DNA from: Gammaproteobacteria bacterium
GTDB lineage: Bacteria > Pseudomonadota > Gammaproteobacteria > Steroidobacterales > Foliamicaceae
NCBI GenBank assembly: GCA_026708965.1
Contig: JAPOTY010000013.1
Location: forward strand, 1-64,000
DNA: 64,000 nt
Direction of reading: 5' to 3'
The position numbers and the translations under genes were made by a program. This document shows, in pieces, positions 51,735 through 64,000 of this stretch (position 1 is the stretch's first letter; every line of letters starts with the position of its first letter). The notes under the pieces are model-generated. The model saw nothing but the letters and a program-made list of their open reading frames with translations, was not told where the DNA came from and made no database searches.

Positions 51735-52484
51735 ATGTCCGTCGCGAAACTGGATTCCATGGCCCATGCCCTGGGCGAGCGATTCGGCGGTGTGCTGCGC
51801 CGCCGCGAATCATCCTGCGGCGAGCTGAGCTTCGATCTGGATGCCCCGGACCTGGTGAACACTGCCGCCCTATTGCGGGGCGAAGAGGAATTTTCGTTTG
51901 AATCGCTGATCGATGTTTGCGGCGTGGATTACCTTGGCTACGGCCAGGTTCAGTGGCGCACCGAGCAGGCCACGGGAACGGGATTCAGCCGCGCGGTGCA
52001 GCCGGGGGACGCCGGGAGCGGGCCTTCCGCCGCCGAAGGGGAGGCGCCCGCCCGCCCGCGGTTTGCCGCGATCTACCATCTGCTGTCGCTGCGCCATAAT
52101 CTGCGCATCCGCCTGCGCGTGTTCGCCCAGGGCGAAAACCCGCCGCTTCTGCCCTCGGTCACCGGGATCTGGCAGGCCGCCGACTGGTTCGAGCGCGAAG
52201 CCTTCGATCTGTTCGGCCTCGTGTTCGAGGATCATGGCGACCTGCGCCGCATCCTCACCGACTACGGCTTTATTGGCCATCCCTTCCGCAAGGACTTCCC
52301 CTTGAGCGGCAAGGTGGAAGTGCGCTACGACGAGTCGAAGCGCCGTGTGGTGTACGAACCGGTAAGCATTGAACCGCGAACGCTGGTGCCGCGCGTGATT
52401 CGCGACGATCACCGCTACCGCCCCGAACTGCGGGCCGAGCCCTCGGTCGCGGAAGAGGGCGGCGAGGCGTCGGCCGATGGCTGA
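51735..52484 (+). CDS. nuoC: NADH-quinone oxidoreductase subunit C
   Basis: [47 protein letters not shown]. Confidence 0.96.
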   Translation: MSVAKLDSMAHALGERFGGVLRRRESSCGELSFDLDAPDLVNTAALLRGEEEFSFESLIDVCGVDYLGYGQVQWRTEQATGTGFSRAVQPGDAGSGPSAAEGEAPARPRFAAIYHLLSLRHNLRIRLRVFAQGENPPLLPSVTGIWQAADWFEREAFDLFGLVFEDHGDLRRILTDYGFIGHPFRKDFPLSGKVEVRYDESKRRVVYEPVSIEPRTLVPRVIRDDHRYRPELRAEPSVAEEGGEASADG

Positions 52485-53730
52485 GTTCCAGAGCTACACC
52501 ATGAACTTCGGGCCGCAGCATCCCGCCGCCCACGGCGTGTTGCGCCTGATCCTGGAAATGGACGGCGAAGTGGTGGTGCGCGCCGACCCGCATGTGGGTC
52601 TGCTCCACCGGGCCACCGAGAAGCTGGCCGAATCGAAGCCGTACAACCAGAGCATCGGCTATATGGACCGGCTCGATTACGTATCGATGATGGCCAATGA
52701 GCACGGCTACGTGGCCGCCATCGAAAAGCTGCTCGGCATCCAGCCCCCGGTCCGGGCCCGCTACATCCGCGTGATGTTCGACGAGATCACCCGGATCCTC
52801 AACCATCTCCTATGGCTGGGCTGCCACGGGCTGGACGTGGGGGCGATGACGATATTCCTCTACTGCTTCCGCGAGCGCGAGAATCTGATGGACTGCTACG
52901 AGGCGGTTTCCGGAACGCGCATGCACGCCACCTACTACCGGCCCGGCGGCGTTTACCGGGATCTGCCCGAGGTCATGCCCAAGCATTTGGCGGAATCAAG
53001 CCGCAAGGGCGACCGGGACGCCGCCTTGGACGAGGGTCGCGACGGCTCCCTGCTCGACTTCATCGAGCATTTCACGCAGCGTTTTCCCGCCCGGGTGGAC
53101 GAGTACGAAACGCTGCTCACCGATAACCGGATCTGGAAGCAGCGCACCGTGGGGATTGCCGTGGTGCCCCCCGAAAGGGCCATCAACCTGGGGTTCACCG
53201 GGCCCATGCTGCGCGGCTCGGGCGTGGAGTGGGATCTGCGCAAGAAGCAGCCCTACGCGGCTTACGCCGATATGGATTTCGATATTCCGGTGGGAACCAA
53301 CGGCGATTGCTACGACCGCTACCTGGTGCGCATGGAGGAATTGCGCCAGTCCAACCGGATGATCAGCCAGTGCGTGGACTGGCTGCGGGCCAATCCCGGG
53401 CCGGTCATGCTCGACGACTACAAGCTGGCGCCGCCGAAGCGCACCGAGATGAAGGAGAAGATGGAGTCGCTGATCCATCATTTCAAATTGTTCACGGAAG
53501 GCTACTGCGTGCCGGAGGGCGAAGCCTACGCGGCGGTGGAGCATCCCAAGGGCGAGTTCGGCGTGTATCTGGTGTCCGACGGCGCCAATAAGCCGTTCCG
53601 CGTCAAAATCCGCGCGCCGGGCTTCCCGCACCTGGCGGCCATGGACGAGATGGTGCGCGGCCATATGCTCGCGGACGTGGTGGCGACCATCGGCACCATG
53701 GATATCGTGTTCGGCGAGATCGACCGCTAG
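52477..53730 (+). CDS. nuoD: NADH-quinone oxidoreductase subunit D
   Basis: [42 protein letters not shown]. Confidence 0.97.
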   Translation: MAEFQSYTMNFGPQHPAAHGVLRLILEMDGEVVVRADPHVGLLHRATEKLAESKPYNQSIGYMDRLDYVSMMANEHGYVAAIEKLLGIQPPVRARYIRVMFDEITRILNHLLWLGCHGLDVGAMTIFLYCFRERENLMDCYEAVSGTRMHATYYRPGGVYRDLPEVMPKHLAESSRKGDRDAALDEGRDGSLLDFIEHFTQRFPARVDEYETLLTDNRIWKQRTVGIAVVPPERAINLGFTGPMLRGSGVEWDLRKKQPYAAYADMDFDIPVGTNGDCYDRYLVRMEELRQSNRMISQCVDWLRANPGPVMLDDYKLAPPKRTEMKEKMESLIHHFKLFTEGYCVPEGEAYAAVEHPKGEFGVYLVSDGANKPFRVKIRAPGFPHLAAMDEMVRGHMLADVVATIGTMDIVFGEIDR

Positions 53731-53731
53731 G

Positions 53732-54226
53732 ATGGCCGGCAAGACCCTGCTTCCCGTCCGCTCGCGCGCCGCCATTCAGGAATCGGCGGCGCGCTTTCCT
53801 CCGGGGCGCCAGCGCTCGGCGGTGCTGGATGCGCTGCGCCTGGCCCAGGAGGAAAACGGCGGCTGGCTTTCCGTGCCCCTGATGGATGCCGTGGCCGGCG
53901 AGCTTGAGCTGCCCCCCATTCAGGTTTATGAAGTGGCCACCTTCTATTCGATGTTCGAGGTGCGTCCCGTCGGCCGCCACTGCGTATCGGTTTGCACCAA
54001 TATTTCCTGCTGGCTGCGTGGCGGCGGGGAACTGCTCGCGCACCTCGAAAACCGTTTGGGCATCGGCGCGGGCGAAAGCACCGCGGACGGGCGCATCTAC
54101 CTTAAAAAGGAGGAGGAATGCCTGGCGGCATGCACCGGCGCGCCCATGATGATGGTCGATCACCGCTACTACGAGCATCTGAGCACCGAAGACGCCGACC
54201 GCATTGTTGGGGAATTGAAGCGATGA
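53732..54226 (+). CDS. nuoE: NADH-quinone oxidoreductase subunit E
   Basis: VYEVATFYSMFEVRPVGRHCVSVCTNISCWL; CLAACTGAPMMMVDHRYYEHL. Confidence 0.96.
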   Translation: MAGKTLLPVRSRAAIQESAARFPPGRQRSAVLDALRLAQEENGGWLSVPLMDAVAGELELPPIQVYEVATFYSMFEVRPVGRHCVSVCTNISCWLRGGGELLAHLENRLGIGAGESTADGRIYLKKEEECLAACTGAPMMMVDHRYYEHLSTEDADRIVGELKR

Positions 54227-55515
54227 GCATGCCGCTGGTGCATCTGTGCATGCCGCCGCCCGAGGCGGAGAAGCCGTGGCTGCTGGAGTCCTACCGGAAG
54301 CGGGGCGGCTACAGCTCGTGGAGCCGGGTTCTGGATGGAAAGCTCAAGGCGGCGGAAATACTGCGCGCGGTGAAGGACTCGGGCCTGCGTGGGCGGGGCG
54401 GGGCCGGCTTTCCCACCGGGTTGAAATGGAGTTTCATGCCCAGCGACTGCGAGCAGCCGAGCTATCTGGTGTGCAATTCCGACGAGAGCGAGCCGGGCAC
54501 CTGCCACGACCGCGATATCCTGCGCTATAACCCGCATGTGCTGATCGAAGGCATGGCGCTGGCGGCCTACGCCATGGGCGCCAGCGTTGGCTACAACTAT
54601 ATTCGCGGCGAGTTTCTGGGCGAACCGGTCCCTAGGTTTTTGGCCGCGCTTGAGGAGGCGCGCGCGGCCGGACTCATAGGGCGCGGGCTGGGCAAGGCGA
54701 AGGTGGATTTCGAGCTGCACCCCTTCGTGGGCGCGGGCGCCTATATTTGCGGCGAGGAGACCGGCCTGCTCGAATCGCTGGAAGGCAAGCCCGGCAAGCC
54801 TCGTTTCAAGCCTCCGTTTCCGGCCCAGAGCGGTCTCTACGGCCGTCCCACCACCGTCAACAACACCCAGACTCTGGCCAGCGTGCCGGCCATCCTGCAA
54901 AACGGATCGGAGTGGTTCAAGGCCTTGGGCGCTCCCAACTCGGCCGGCACCATGATCTACTCGGTGTCGGGGCACGTTGAGCGTCCCGGAAACTACGAGG
55001 CGCCGCTGGGCGTTTCCTTCAACGACTTGCTGGAGCATGCCGGCGGGGTATGGAAAGGCCGCCAGCTCAAGGCCGTGATACCCGGAGGATCGTCGGTGCC
55101 GGTGCTGCCCGCTGAAATCATCCGCGAATGCGCGATGGACTACGATTCGCTGAGCAAGGCCGGCTCCGCGCTGGGCACCGGGGCCGTGATCGTAATGGAC
55201 GAAACGACCTGCATGGTGAGCGCGCTGCGGCGCATTGCCCGCTTTTACTACGCCGAGTCCTGCGGGCAGTGCACGCCATGCCGGGAAGGCACGGGATGGC
55301 TCTACCGCATGCTGACCCGCATGCTTGAGGGCCGCGCCCAGGCCGCCGATCTCGATCTGCTGCTGAACGTGGCCAACAATATCGAGGGCCATACGATCTG
55401 CGCGCTGGGCGATGCCGCGGCTTGGCCGGTGCAGAGCTTCCTTAAGCATTTCCGCCCGGAGTTCGAGGCCAAGATTCGCTCGTCCGCCAGCCAGCGCGAG
55501 GCCGCCTATGCCTGA
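54223..55515 (+). CDS. nuoF: NADH-quinone oxidoreductase subunit F
   Basis: LRGRGGAGFPTGLKWSFMP; ESCGQCTPCREGTGWLYRML. Confidence 0.97.
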   Translation: MSMPLVHLCMPPPEAEKPWLLESYRKRGGYSSWSRVLDGKLKAAEILRAVKDSGLRGRGGAGFPTGLKWSFMPSDCEQPSYLVCNSDESEPGTCHDRDILRYNPHVLIEGMALAAYAMGASVGYNYIRGEFLGEPVPRFLAALEEARAAGLIGRGLGKAKVDFELHPFVGAGAYICGEETGLLESLEGKPGKPRFKPPFPAQSGLYGRPTTVNNTQTLASVPAILQNGSEWFKALGAPNSAGTMIYSVSGHVERPGNYEAPLGVSFNDLLEHAGGVWKGRQLKAVIPGGSSVPVLPAEIIRECAMDYDSLSKAGSALGTGAVIVMDETTCMVSALRRIARFYYAESCGQCTPCREGTGWLYRMLTRMLEGRAQAADLDLLLNVANNIEGHTICALGDAAAWPVQSFLKHFRPEFEAKIRSSASQREAAYA

Positions 55516-57586
55516 GAAGACCGTGCGTTTGAGCGTGAACGGCCGCGAGCTCCAAGCCGCGGCCGGCGAAATGCTGATTGCGGCCACCGACCGGGAAGGA
55601 ATCTACGTGCCCCGCTTCTGCTACCACCCCAAGCTGAGCGTGGCGGCCAATTGCCGCATGTGCCTAGTCCATGTGGAGGGGGCGCCCAAGCCCCTGCCGG
55701 CCTGCGCCACGCCGGTGGCGGAAGGCATGAAGGTTGAGACGCATTCGCAGCAGGCCATTTCCGCGCAGCGCGCCACCATGGAGTTTCTGCTCATCAACCA
55801 TCCCCTGGATTGCCCGGTGTGCGACCAGGGCGGAGAGTGCGAGCTGCAGGACTTGGCCATGGGCTTCGGACGCGATGTTTCGAGGTTCTCCGAAGGCAAG
55901 CGCGCGGTTTCGGATCCCGACCTGGGGCCGCTGGTTTCCACCGACATGACCCGCTGCATCCACTGCACGCGCTGCATCCGCTTCGGCGAGGAAATCGCCG
56001 GCGTCCAGGAGCTGGGCGCCACGGGCCGTAGCGAGCACATGGAAATTACCACTTGGGTGGAGCGCTCGCTGAAGCATGAGTTATCGGGCAACGTGATCGA
56101 CGTGTGCCCTGTCGGAGCGCTCAACAACAAGCCCTACCGCTTCACCGCGCGCGCCTGGGAAATGACCGCCCATCCCACGGTGGCGCCGCATGACTGCGTG
56201 GGCTCGGCCTTGTACGCCCATGTCTTGCGGGGCCGGGTGAGGCGCATCGTGCCCCGCCAGAACGAGGCGGTGAACGAAACCTGGATCTCGGACCGGGACC
56301 GCTTCAGTTGCGAAGGGCTGTATGTGGAGGACCGGCTTAGAAATCCGCTGGTGCGGCGCAACGGGCGGCTGCTGGAAACCGGCTGGGACGAGGCGCTTGA
56401 AGCGGTCGCGGACGGTCTTGGGCAAATGGTCCGGGAGCACGGCGGCGAGGCGCTGGGGGCGCTGGTTTCGCCCTCCGCCACCTGCGAGGAAGGCTATCTG
56501 CTGAAAAAGCTGATGGATGCGCTGGGATCCGCCAGCCTCGATTACCGGCTGCGGCGGCGCGATTTTCGCGGCCAGCGGAACGAGCCGCCGGCGCCGTGGC
56601 TGGGGATGCGTTTCGCCGAGGTGGAGTCGCTGGATTCCTTGCTGATGGTGGGTTGCGATTTGCGCAGCGAGGCGCCGATTCTGGCGCACCGCGTTCGCAA
56701 GGCTGCGCTGTCCGGAACGCGGGTCAGCTATCTGGACCTGGCCGAGCGGGAGTACTTGCATCCAATCCAAAAGGCGCTGGTGTCGCGTCCCGGACACTGG
56801 GCGGCCGACCTGGCCCGCCACGCCGGCGATGCCTTGCGCGGCGAACGAAGCGCGGTATGGTTCGGCGGAATCGCAATGCGCCATCCAGCCGCCTCGGAAT
56901 TGCTTGAAATCGCAGCGGGCCTGCCGGCTGAAGTCGTGAAGGGCCGGATTAGCGAGGGCGGCAACGCTGCGGGTCTCGCGCTCGCCGGCGTGCTGCCATT
57001 CGCCGCTGCCCCGGCAAGCAGCGCGGGGCGCCCGTCCGGCATGCATGCGGGGCTGATGCAGCAGCAGCCGCCGCGCGGCCTGGTCCTGATGGGCGCAGAG
57101 CCCGAATTTGACTGCGCCGCAGGCGCGCAAGAGGCGCTTGCCGAGGCCGGATTCATTGTTGCCCTGAATCCTTGGACCACCACTTGGATGCTGCGCCACG
57201 CGGATGTCATCCTGCCCACGGCAACCTATCTTGAAACGCCTGGAACTTTCGTCAACGCGCAACTGGACTGGCAGAGCTTCGCGGCCGCGGCGCCGCCGCC
57301 GGGGCTGGCGCGGCCGGCCTGGAGCCTGCTGAGCGACTTGGGCGGGGTCCTGTCGCTGGACGGCTTTGGCTATTCGCGGTCGGACGAAGTGCTGGCCGAA
57401 CTGCGCGAGCGGATGGATGCGCGGCCGGCCACCGGCCCGGCGGCCAACGGCGGAGCAACGCCCGACTCCCCGCCTCCGGGCGAAGGCAGCCCCGCCGCGC
57501 TCGAACTGCCGATCTACGCGGTCGATGGCTTGGTGCGCCGGTCCGTGCCTTTGCAGCAAGCCGCGGCCGGCCGCGGCGCGGCCTGA
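55508..57586 (+). CDS. nuoG: NADH-quinone oxidoreductase subunit G
   Basis: [62 protein letters not shown]. Confidence 0.96.
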   Translation: MPEKTVRLSVNGRELQAAAGEMLIAATDREGIYVPRFCYHPKLSVAANCRMCLVHVEGAPKPLPACATPVAEGMKVETHSQQAISAQRATMEFLLINHPLDCPVCDQGGECELQDLAMGFGRDVSRFSEGKRAVSDPDLGPLVSTDMTRCIHCTRCIRFGEEIAGVQELGATGRSEHMEITTWVERSLKHELSGNVIDVCPVGALNNKPYRFTARAWEMTAHPTVAPHDCVGSALYAHVLRGRVRRIVPRQNEAVNETWISDRDRFSCEGLYVEDRLRNPLVRRNGRLLETGWDEALEAVADGLGQMVREHGGEALGALVSPSATCEEGYLLKKLMDALGSASLDYRLRRRDFRGQRNEPPAPWLGMRFAEVESLDSLLMVGCDLRSEAPILAHRVRKAALSGTRVSYLDLAEREYLHPIQKALVSRPGHWAADLARHAGDALRGERSAVWFGGIAMRHPAASELLEIAAGLPAEVVKGRISEGGNAAGLALAGVLPFAAAPASSAGRPSGMHAGLMQQQPPRGLVLMGAEPEFDCAAGAQEALAEAGFIVALNPWTTTWMLRHADVILPTATYLETPGTFVNAQLDWQSFAAAAPPPGLARPAWSLLSDLGGVLSLDGFGYSRSDEVLAELRERMDARPATGPAANGGATPDSPPPGEGSPAALELPIYAVDGLVRRSVPLQQAAAGRGAA

Positions 57587-57596
57587 GTCCGTCTCC

Positions 57597-58661
57597 ATGA
57601 CGCAGATTTTGGCTGAATGGCTGGGCTTTCTGCCTATTGAGGCGGTGGAGGCGCTGGCCAGCCTGCTGGCGATTCTGGCGCTGGCGGTGGTGGTGATCTT
57701 GTGCGTCGCCTACACCACCTGGCTGGAGCGCAAGGTGATCGGCTTCATGCAGCTCAGGCAGGGGCCGAACCGCGTGGGTTTCCGGGGGCTGCTTCAGCCG
57801 TTCGCCGATGTCCTCAAGCTGCTGGTCAAGGAAATCGTGATTCCCGGCCAGGCCAACCGCTGGCTGTTCCTGACCGCGCCGATTCTGGCGCTGGTTCCGG
57901 CGCTGGCGGCATGGGCGGTGATTCCGGCGTTTCCGGGCTTTGCGATTGCCGATCTGGATGCCGGGCTGCTGTACCTGCTGTCCATGACTTCGCTGGGCAT
58001 TTACGGAATCATTCTTGCCGGCTGGGCCAGCAACTCGAAGTATGCCTTGCTGGGCGCGATGCGTTCCGCCGCGCAGATGGTGGCCTACGAGATTGCCATG
58101 GGGTTCGCGCTGGTCGGCGTGCTGATGGCATCCGGAAGCCTCAACCTTGGCGAAATCGTGGCCCGCCAGTCGGGGGGCATGTCCCAATGGTTCATCTGGC
58201 CTCTGGCACCGCTGTTTCTGGTGTATTTCATTTCCGGCGTGGCGGAAACCAATCGCGCTCCGTTCGACGTGGCCGAAGGCGAATCCGAGATTGTGGCGGG
58301 ATTCCACGTGGAATACGCCGGCGCCACCTTCGCCATGTTCTTCTTGGCGGAATACGCCAACATGCTCCTCATTGCCACCCTTACGGCGGTGTTGTTCCTG
58401 GGCGGATGGGATTCGCCGTTTAGCGGGCTGATCGATCCCGGCTTGCCGGTGGTGGGGATGCTGGCCGCGCCCGGCTTGTTCTGGCTTGCGGCCAAAACGT
58501 TTGTCTTCCTTTTCGTGTTCCTGTGGCTGCGCGCCACTTTTCCGCGCTACCGCTACGACCAGATCATGCGCTTGGGCTGGAAGGTCTTCATTCCTGTAAC
58601 GCTGGTCTGGATCGGAGTGGAAGCGGTGTTTTCCGTGCTTGAGATCGGGCCTTTCGCATGA
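57597..58661 (+). CDS. nuoH: NADH-quinone oxidoreductase subunit H
   Basis: [60 protein letters not shown]. Confidence 0.97.
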   Translation: MTQILAEWLGFLPIEAVEALASLLAILALAVVVILCVAYTTWLERKVIGFMQLRQGPNRVGFRGLLQPFADVLKLLVKEIVIPGQANRWLFLTAPILALVPALAAWAVIPAFPGFAIADLDAGLLYLLSMTSLGIYGIILAGWASNSKYALLGAMRSAAQMVAYEIAMGFALVGVLMASGSLNLGEIVARQSGGMSQWFIWPLAPLFLVYFISGVAETNRAPFDVAEGESEIVAGFHVEYAGATFAMFFLAEYANMLLIATLTAVLFLGGWDSPFSGLIDPGLPVVGMLAAPGLFWLAAKTFVFLFVFLWLRATFPRYRYDQIMRLGWKVFIPVTLVWIGVEAVFSVLEIGPFA

Positions 58662-59191
58662 ATGATTCCCCCAATAGCGCCAAGCGGGGCCGTCCGGGGC
58701 TAGGCAATCGGGCGCGGGCGGTGTTCCGCACTTTTCTGCTCGGAGAGCTGCTCAAGGGGCTGTCGTTAACGCTTGGCAACTTCTTCAGACGCAAAATCAC
58801 GCTTAACTACCCGGTCGAAAAGGCCCCGCAGTCGCCGCGTTTTCGGGGGCTGCACGCGCTGCGCCGCTATCCCAACGGCGAGGAGCGCTGCATTGCCTGC
58901 AAGCTCTGCGAGGCGGTTTGCCCGGCGCTGGCGATCACCATTGAATCCGAGGTGCGCGAAGACGGCACGCGCCGGGCCAGCCGCTACGATATCGACCTGT
59001 TCAAGTGCGTGTACTGCGGCTTCTGCGAGGAGGCCTGTCCGGTGGATGCCGTGGTGGAGACCCGCGTTCACGAATACCACATGGAGCGGCGGGGCGAGAA
59101 TATCCTCACCAAGGAGCGGCTGCTCGAAATCGGCGACCGCTACGAGGAGCAGATCGCCGCCGACCGCAGCGCGGATGCTTCCTACCGCTGA
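58658..59191 (+). CDS. nuoI: NADH-quinone oxidoreductase subunit I
   Basis: [47 protein letters not shown]. Confidence 0.97.
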   Translation: MNDSPNSAKRGRPGLGNRARAVFRTFLLGELLKGLSLTLGNFFRRKITLNYPVEKAPQSPRFRGLHALRRYPNGEERCIACKLCEAVCPALAITIESEVREDGTRRASRYDIDLFKCVYCGFCEEACPVDAVVETRVHEYHMERRGENILTKERLLEIGDRYEEQIAADRSADASYR

Positions 59192-59201
59192 GCCGCCAGC
59201 C

Positions 59202-59822
59202 ATGCAGCTGCTTGTCGATTGGTTCCCGTTCATCCTCTTTTCCGGTTGGTCGGGCATGCTGATCGCCTCGGCGCTGGGCGTCATTCTGGCCCGCAACCCG
59301 GTTCACTCGGTATTGTTTCTGGTGCTGTGCTTCGTGATTTCGGCGGCCATCTGGCTGCTGCTCCACGCGGAATTCCTGGCCGTGGCGCTGGTGCTTGTTT
59401 ACGTGGGCGCGGTGATGGTGCTGCTGCTGTTCGTGGTGATGATGCTGGACATCAAGGCGGAGCGCATGCGCGAGGGGCTGGTGCGATACGCGCCGTTCGG
59501 CGTGCTTGTGGGCCTGCTGCTGGCGGCGCAGCTGGCATCGGTGTGGTGGCTGCGCGATTCAGGCATGGAGCTGCTCGCGCAGCCCCAAACGCCGTATTTC
59601 TCGGAAGGCAATACGCGGGCGCTGGGGGAGCTGCTTTACACCGAGCACCTCTATGCCTTTGAAATTGCCGGCTACATATTGCTGCTGGCGATTGTGGGCG
59701 CCATCACGCTCACGCTGCGCCGCCGTGGCGGCTTGCGGGTCCAGCAGGTGTCCGAGCAGGTCGCGGTGCGGCCTGAGGACCGGGTCCGGCTCGTGAAAAT
59801 GAAAGCCGAGCGGCCCGAATGA
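59202..59822 (+). CDS. nuoJ: NADH-quinone oxidoreductase subunit J
   Basis: [54 protein letters not shown]. Confidence 0.96.
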   Translation: MQLLVDWFPFILFSGWSGMLIASALGVILARNPVHSVLFLVLCFVISAAIWLLLHAEFLAVALVLVYVGAVMVLLLFVVMMLDIKAERMREGLVRYAPFGVLVGLLLAAQLASVWWLRDSGMELLAQPQTPYFSEGNTRALGELLYTEHLYAFEIAGYILLLAIVGAITLTLRRRGGLRVQQVSEQVAVRPEDRVRLVKMKAERPE

Positions 59823-60124
59823 TCGGCCTGCCGCACCTTCTCACGCTCAGCGCGGTGCTGTTCGCTATCGCGGTGTGCGGAATCTTTATCAACCGCCGCA
59901 GCGTGATTCTGCTTTTGATGTGCGTGGAGCTGCTGCTTTTGGCGGTCAATTTCAATTTCGTGGCTTTCGCCTGGTACCTGGGCGATTTGGCCGGGCAGGT
60001 GTTCGTGTTCTTCATTCTGACGGTGGCCGCCGCCGAGGCGGCGATCGGCTTGGCGATCCTGGTGGTGCTGTTCCGCAACCGCATCAGCGTGAACGTGGAC
60101 GAGTTCCGGTTGCTCAAGGGATGA
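59819..60124 (+). CDS. nuoK: NADH-quinone oxidoreductase subunit K
   Basis: [21 protein letters not shown]...[23 protein letters not shown]. Confidence 0.96.
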   Translation: MIGLPHLLTLSAVLFAIAVCGIFINRRSVILLLMCVELLLLAVNFNFVAFAWYLGDLAGQVFVFFILTVAAAEAAIGLAILVVLFRNRISVNVDEFRLLKG

Positions 60125-62106
60125 GGCACGAAGCAATACTGCTGGCCCCGCTTTGCGCGGCGCTGCTGGTGGCGCTGGGTTGCCGGGTGCTGCCGCGGGC
60201 GCTGATGCATGGCCTGCCCATCGCCGCCGTGGCGGCTTCGGCGCTCCTTTCGACCTGGGCGCTGGCGGACCAGATCGGCGGCGCTCCCGTGGCCGTCAAG
60301 CTGTTCGACTGGCTCAGCATCGGCGGCCTGGATTTGAGTTTCGGGCTGCTGATCGACCGGCTTTCCGCTCTGATGATGTGCGTGGTCACCTGGGTGTCGC
60401 TGGCCGTGCATGTCTATACGGTGCGCTACATGCGCGATGATCCGGGCTACGCGCGGTTCTTCGCCCTGATCTCGTTCTTCACCGCCGCCATGCTGCTTTT
60501 GGTGATGGCCGACAATTTCATGCAGCTATTCGTGGGCTGGGAGGCGGTGGGTCTGGCTTCCTACCTGCTGATCGGCTTCTGGTTCAAGCGCCCGTCGGCG
60601 AATTTCGCCAGCCTCAAGGCCTTCCTGGTCAACCGGATCGGCGATTTGGGCCTTCTGCTGGGCATCGGGCTGATCGCCGGCGCGGCCGGCACGCTGGACT
60701 ACGCCGAGGTGTTCGCCGGGGCCGGGCCTTTGGCCGCTAGGGAGATCACGGTATGGCCGGGGATCAGCTGGCCGGCGCTGGACCTGGGCTGCGCGCTGCT
60801 GTTCGTGGGCGCCATGGGGAAGTCGGCGCAAATGCCGCTGCATATTTGGCTGCCGGATTCCATGGAGGGCCCCACGCCGATCTCGGCGCTGATCCATGCG
60901 GCCACCATGGTCACTGCGGGCGTGTTCATGGTGGCGCGCATGTCGCCGTTGTTCGAGCACAGCCAGCTTGCGCTTTCGATGGTGCTGGCCGTGGGCGCCA
61001 CCACCGCGCTGGCCACCGGGCTGGTGGCCATGGTTCAGCAGGATATCAAGCGCATCGTGGCCTGGTCCACGCTGTCGCAGCTGGGCTACATGATGGCCGG
61101 CCTCGGCGTGTCGGCGTATTCGGTCGCCATCTACCACCTGTTCACCCACGCATTCTTCAAGGCGCTGCTGTTCCTGGCGGCCGGCGCGGTCATCGTGGCG
61201 CTGCATCATCAGCAGGATATCCGGCGAATGGGCGGTTTGCGCCGGCGGATGCCGATCACCTATGCCACGGCCCTGATCGGAGGGCTGGCGCTGGTCGGCA
61301 TTCCCGGCACTGCGGGTTTCTTTTCCAAAGACGCATTGATCACCGCCGTGAGCCGGGCCGACGGACCGCTGGGCGCTTATGCGGGCTGGTGCCTGCTGCT
61401 GGGCGTGGCGGCGACCGCCTTTTACACCGCCCGGCTGCTGCTGGTCGTGTTTCACGGCGAGCCGCGGGAGGGCATCCTCTCCTCCGCGAGCGCTGCAAGG
61501 CCCCGTTCCTCCTCCGGTTCCGCAGGCCATGCCTCGCTGGAGCCGGTGGGGCCTTGGATGCTGGCTCCGCTGGTGTTTCTCGCCGTTCCTTCGCTGCTGA
61601 TCGGCTGGTTCACTTTCGCGCCCGTGGTGCTCGGCGATTATTTCGGCGGCTCTATCGTTAATTTGCCCGGCGGCGGCCCGGGCGGCGGTGATTTAAGCCA
61701 AGGCACGCTGGACTTCTTCCTTCATGGCCTGTATTCGCCGGTGTTCCTGCTGGCCCTGCTGGGTGGCGCGGCGGCATGGGTTTTCTGCCACTGGCGCCCG
61801 CAATGGAGCGAACGCGCCGATCCCTTTCTGCGCGGGCCCGCCCGGGCGCTCGCTCTGGGCTACGGCTTCGACAGGCTTGTCGAGCGGGCGCTGATTCCCG
61901 GAACCCGGGGGGCTGCCCGGAGCGCTGCGGACCAGGCGGACTCGCGGTTCATTGACGGACTGCTGGTGAACGGATTGGCGCGAGCCGTCCGCTGGGGTTC
62001 GGGGATGATGCGCCGCCTGCAAACCGGCCTTCTTTACCACTACGCATTCGTGATGGTGACGGCGATCTGCTTGCTGATCGCTTGGGTCGTTTTGGTGCTC
62101 GACTAG
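60121..62106 (+). CDS. nuoL: NADH-quinone oxidoreductase subunit L
   Basis: [56 protein letters not shown]. Confidence 0.97.
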   Translation: MRHEAILLAPLCAALLVALGCRVLPRALMHGLPIAAVAASALLSTWALADQIGGAPVAVKLFDWLSIGGLDLSFGLLIDRLSALMMCVVTWVSLAVHVYTVRYMRDDPGYARFFALISFFTAAMLLLVMADNFMQLFVGWEAVGLASYLLIGFWFKRPSANFASLKAFLVNRIGDLGLLLGIGLIAGAAGTLDYAEVFAGAGPLAAREITVWPGISWPALDLGCALLFVGAMGKSAQMPLHIWLPDSMEGPTPISALIHAATMVTAGVFMVARMSPLFEHSQLALSMVLAVGATTALATGLVAMVQQDIKRIVAWSTLSQLGYMMAGLGVSAYSVAIYHLFTHAFFKALLFLAAGAVIVALHHQQDIRRMGGLRRRMPITYATALIGGLALVGIPGTAGFFSKDALITAVSRADGPLGAYAGWCLLLGVAATAFYTARLLLVVFHGEPREGILSSASAARPRSSSGSAGHASLEPVGPWMLAPLVFLAVPSLLIGWFTFAPVVLGDYFGGSIVNLPGGGPGGGDLSQGTLDFFLHGLYSPVFLLALLGGAAAWVFCHWRPQWSERADPFLRGPARALALGYGFDRLVERALIPGTRGAARSAADQADSRFIDGLLVNGLARAVRWGSGMMRRLQTGLLYHYAFVMVTAICLLIAWVVLVLD

Positions 62107-62115
62107 TGCGGCGCG

Positions 62116-63627
62116 ATGCCTGATTTCGGCTTTCTGAGCTTCATTATTTGGCTGCCGGTGCTGGTCGGCTTGCTGATTGCCGGGCTGGCCCGAAGCGCCG
62201 CCGCGGCACGCTGGGCTTGCCTGGGCGTTTCTTTGCTCCAGTGGATTCCGGGACTGATGCTGTGGCGCGCCTTCGAGCCGGGCGGCGGCTACCAGTTCGT
62301 TGAGCGGCAGCCTTGGATCGGGCAGTTCAACGTTGAGTACTACCTTGGCGTGGACGGGATAGCGCTGGCCTTGATTTTGCTGACCCTGCTGCTCACGCCC
62401 GCCGCCGTGGCGGCCGGCTGGCGGGCAATCGACCGCCGCACGGGGCTTTATTACGGCGCCCTGCTGATCCAGCAGGGGCTCATGCTGGGCGTTTTCTGCT
62501 CGCTGGACAGCCTGCTGTTCTATGTGTTCTGGGAATTCATGCTGGCGCCCATGTTTCTGATTATCGGCGTGTGGGGCGGCGAGCGCCGGATTTACGCCAC
62601 GGTCAAGTTCTTCCTGTTCACCTTCCTGGGCTCGGTGTTCATGCTGGTGTCGCTGGTTTACCTGTACCTGGAATCGGGCAGTTACGCCATTCCCGACCTG
62701 CACGGCCAGCCGCTTTCGCTGCCGGAGCAGCAGTGGCTGTTCTTCGGCTTTCTAGCCGCGTTCGCGGTCAAGGTGCCCATGTGGCCGGTGCATACCTGGC
62801 TGCCGGATGCCCACGTTGAGGCGCCCACCGGCGGGTCGGTCATCCTCGCGGCCATCCTGTTGAAGATGGGCGGCTTCGGCCTGTTGCGCTTCGGCCTGCC
62901 GGTCACTCCCGATGCCGCCGCGCAGTTCGCGCCATTGGTTGCGGGGCTTTCGCTGGTGGCGATCGTTTATATCGCCTTGGTGGCCTTGGCCCAGCGCGAC
63001 CTCAAGAAACTGATTGCGTATTCGTCGGTGGCCCACATGGGCTTTGTGACGCTGGGCATGTTTATTCCGCTGGCCGGCGTCGGCGCGGAAGGCGAGGCGC
63101 TGCTGGCGCTGGGCATGGGCGGCGGCATGGTGCAGATGATTTCCCACGGCTTTATCTCGGCGGCGCTGTTCATGTGCGTCGGCATCCTCTACGACCGCGC
63201 GCATACCCGGCAAATCGGCGATTTTGGAGGAGTGGCCAACACCATGCCGATCTTCGCCGTGCTGCTGGTGCTGTTTGCGCTCGCCAACGCTGGCCTGCCC
63301 GGCACCTCCGGATTCATAGGGGAATTCCTGGTGATTCTCGCGGCCTTCCGGGTCGAGCCGCTGGTGGCCCTGGGCGCGGGCACGATTCTGGTCCTGGGCG
63401 CCGCCTACAGCCTGTACATGATCAAGCGCGTCGTGTTCGGCGATGTGGCCAACGACAAGGTCGCCGCGCTCAAGGACCTGGATCTGCGGGAGCGGGTGGC
63501 GCTGGGGGGCATGGCGCTGTTCGTGGTGGCGCTGGGCTTTTATCCTGATCCGCTGGTTGAATTAATGGAGCCTTCACTGGACGCGCTGGCGCGGCATGTC
63601 GTGGCCGGCAAGGCGGGCGCATTATGA
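62116..63627 (+). CDS. nuoM: NADH-quinone oxidoreductase subunit M
   Basis: FAVKVPMWPVHTWLPDAHVEAPTGGSVILAAILLKMGGFGLLRF; NAGLPGTSGFIGEFL. Confidence 0.97.
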   Translation: MPDFGFLSFIIWLPVLVGLLIAGLARSAAAARWACLGVSLLQWIPGLMLWRAFEPGGGYQFVERQPWIGQFNVEYYLGVDGIALALILLTLLLTPAAVAAGWRAIDRRTGLYYGALLIQQGLMLGVFCSLDSLLFYVFWEFMLAPMFLIIGVWGGERRIYATVKFFLFTFLGSVFMLVSLVYLYLESGSYAIPDLHGQPLSLPEQQWLFFGFLAAFAVKVPMWPVHTWLPDAHVEAPTGGSVILAAILLKMGGFGLLRFGLPVTPDAAAQFAPLVAGLSLVAIVYIALVALAQRDLKKLIAYSSVAHMGFVTLGMFIPLAGVGAEGEALLALGMGGGMVQMISHGFISAALFMCVGILYDRAHTRQIGDFGGVANTMPIFAVLLVLFALANAGLPGTSGFIGEFLVILAAFRVEPLVALGAGTILVLGAAYSLYMIKRVVFGDVANDKVAALKDLDLRERVALGGMALFVVALGFYPDPLVELMEPSLDALARHVVAGKAGAL

Positions 63628-64000
63628 ACGCCTTTGCCTCTTGGGCGCCGATGTACGCCGAGTTGCTGCTTGCGGCGCTCATCCCGGTGGTCCTGCTCGT
63701 GGATTTGGCGGCGGGCGGCCGCCGCCAAACGCTCACGCGCGCCGTCGCCTTGGCCGGCCTCGTTCTCGTGGCTTGGGCCGGATTCGAGGCGTCCAACGGC
63801 GAAATGTTCGGCGCATCGTTCGTGATGGACAACCTGGCACGGCTTCTGAAGCTCGCCGGGACGCTGCTGACCGGCATGGCCTTCGTGTACGCCACTCGCG
63901 ATCTTAAGGACGCCGGCGCGCTGCGCGGCGAGTACTACCTCTTGGGACTGTTCGCGCTGCTGGGCGTGTTCGTGACCGCCTCGGCGGGCAGCCTGCTTAC
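63624..64000 (+). CDS. nuoN: NADH-quinone oxidoreductase subunit N (partial, runs off window)
   Basis: Starts over the nuoM stop; hydrophobic N-terminus and GEYYLLGLFALLGVFVTASAGSLL. Confidence 0.9.
   Translation, partial: MNAFASWAPMYAELLLAALIPVVLLVDLAAGGRRQTLTRAVALAGLVLVAWAGFEASNGEMFGASFVMDNLARLLKLAGTLLTGMAFVYATRDLKDAGALRGEYYLLGLFALLGVFVTASAGSLL

Overview
This GC-rich window is most likely from a gammaproteobacterium, judged from gene content and order. It holds four housekeeping blocks and one accessory island. (1) A complete dcw cluster, mraZ-rsmH-ftsL-ftsI-murE-murF-mraY-murD-ftsW-murG-murC-ddl-ftsQ-ftsA-ftsZ. A TonB-dependent receptor gene follows, and then lpxC, dciA-like (DUF721), an M23 peptidase and secA. 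(2) The LPS-transport/Kdo block lptB-lptA-lptC-kdsC-kdsD-caxA on the minus strand, then bolA/ibaG-sspA-sspB, and diaA/gmhA-yraN-lpoA divergent from rsmI. (3) An accessory defence island (~34.9-45.1 kb): an AbrB/PIN toxin-antitoxin pair, then a type I restriction-modification locus in the order hsdR, [minus-strand AbiEii-like nucleotidyltransferase plus an unrecognised partner], a duplicated hsdR 3' tail, an orphan AbrB-like ORF, hsdS, an AlbA_2/Schlafen-like gene, hsdM. (4) metK-ahcY, glmM-tpiA-secG-tRNA-Leu(GAG), and nuoA-N (nuoN runs off the window). The two most interesting signals are a family of intergenic long-palindrome elements whose stem arms differ between copies but stay complementary within each copy, and the AbiEii-like two-gene cassette that sits inside the hsd locus between two ~89% identical copies of the hsdR 3' end. 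All calls are from reading the sequence and the supplied ORFs. No database search was run.
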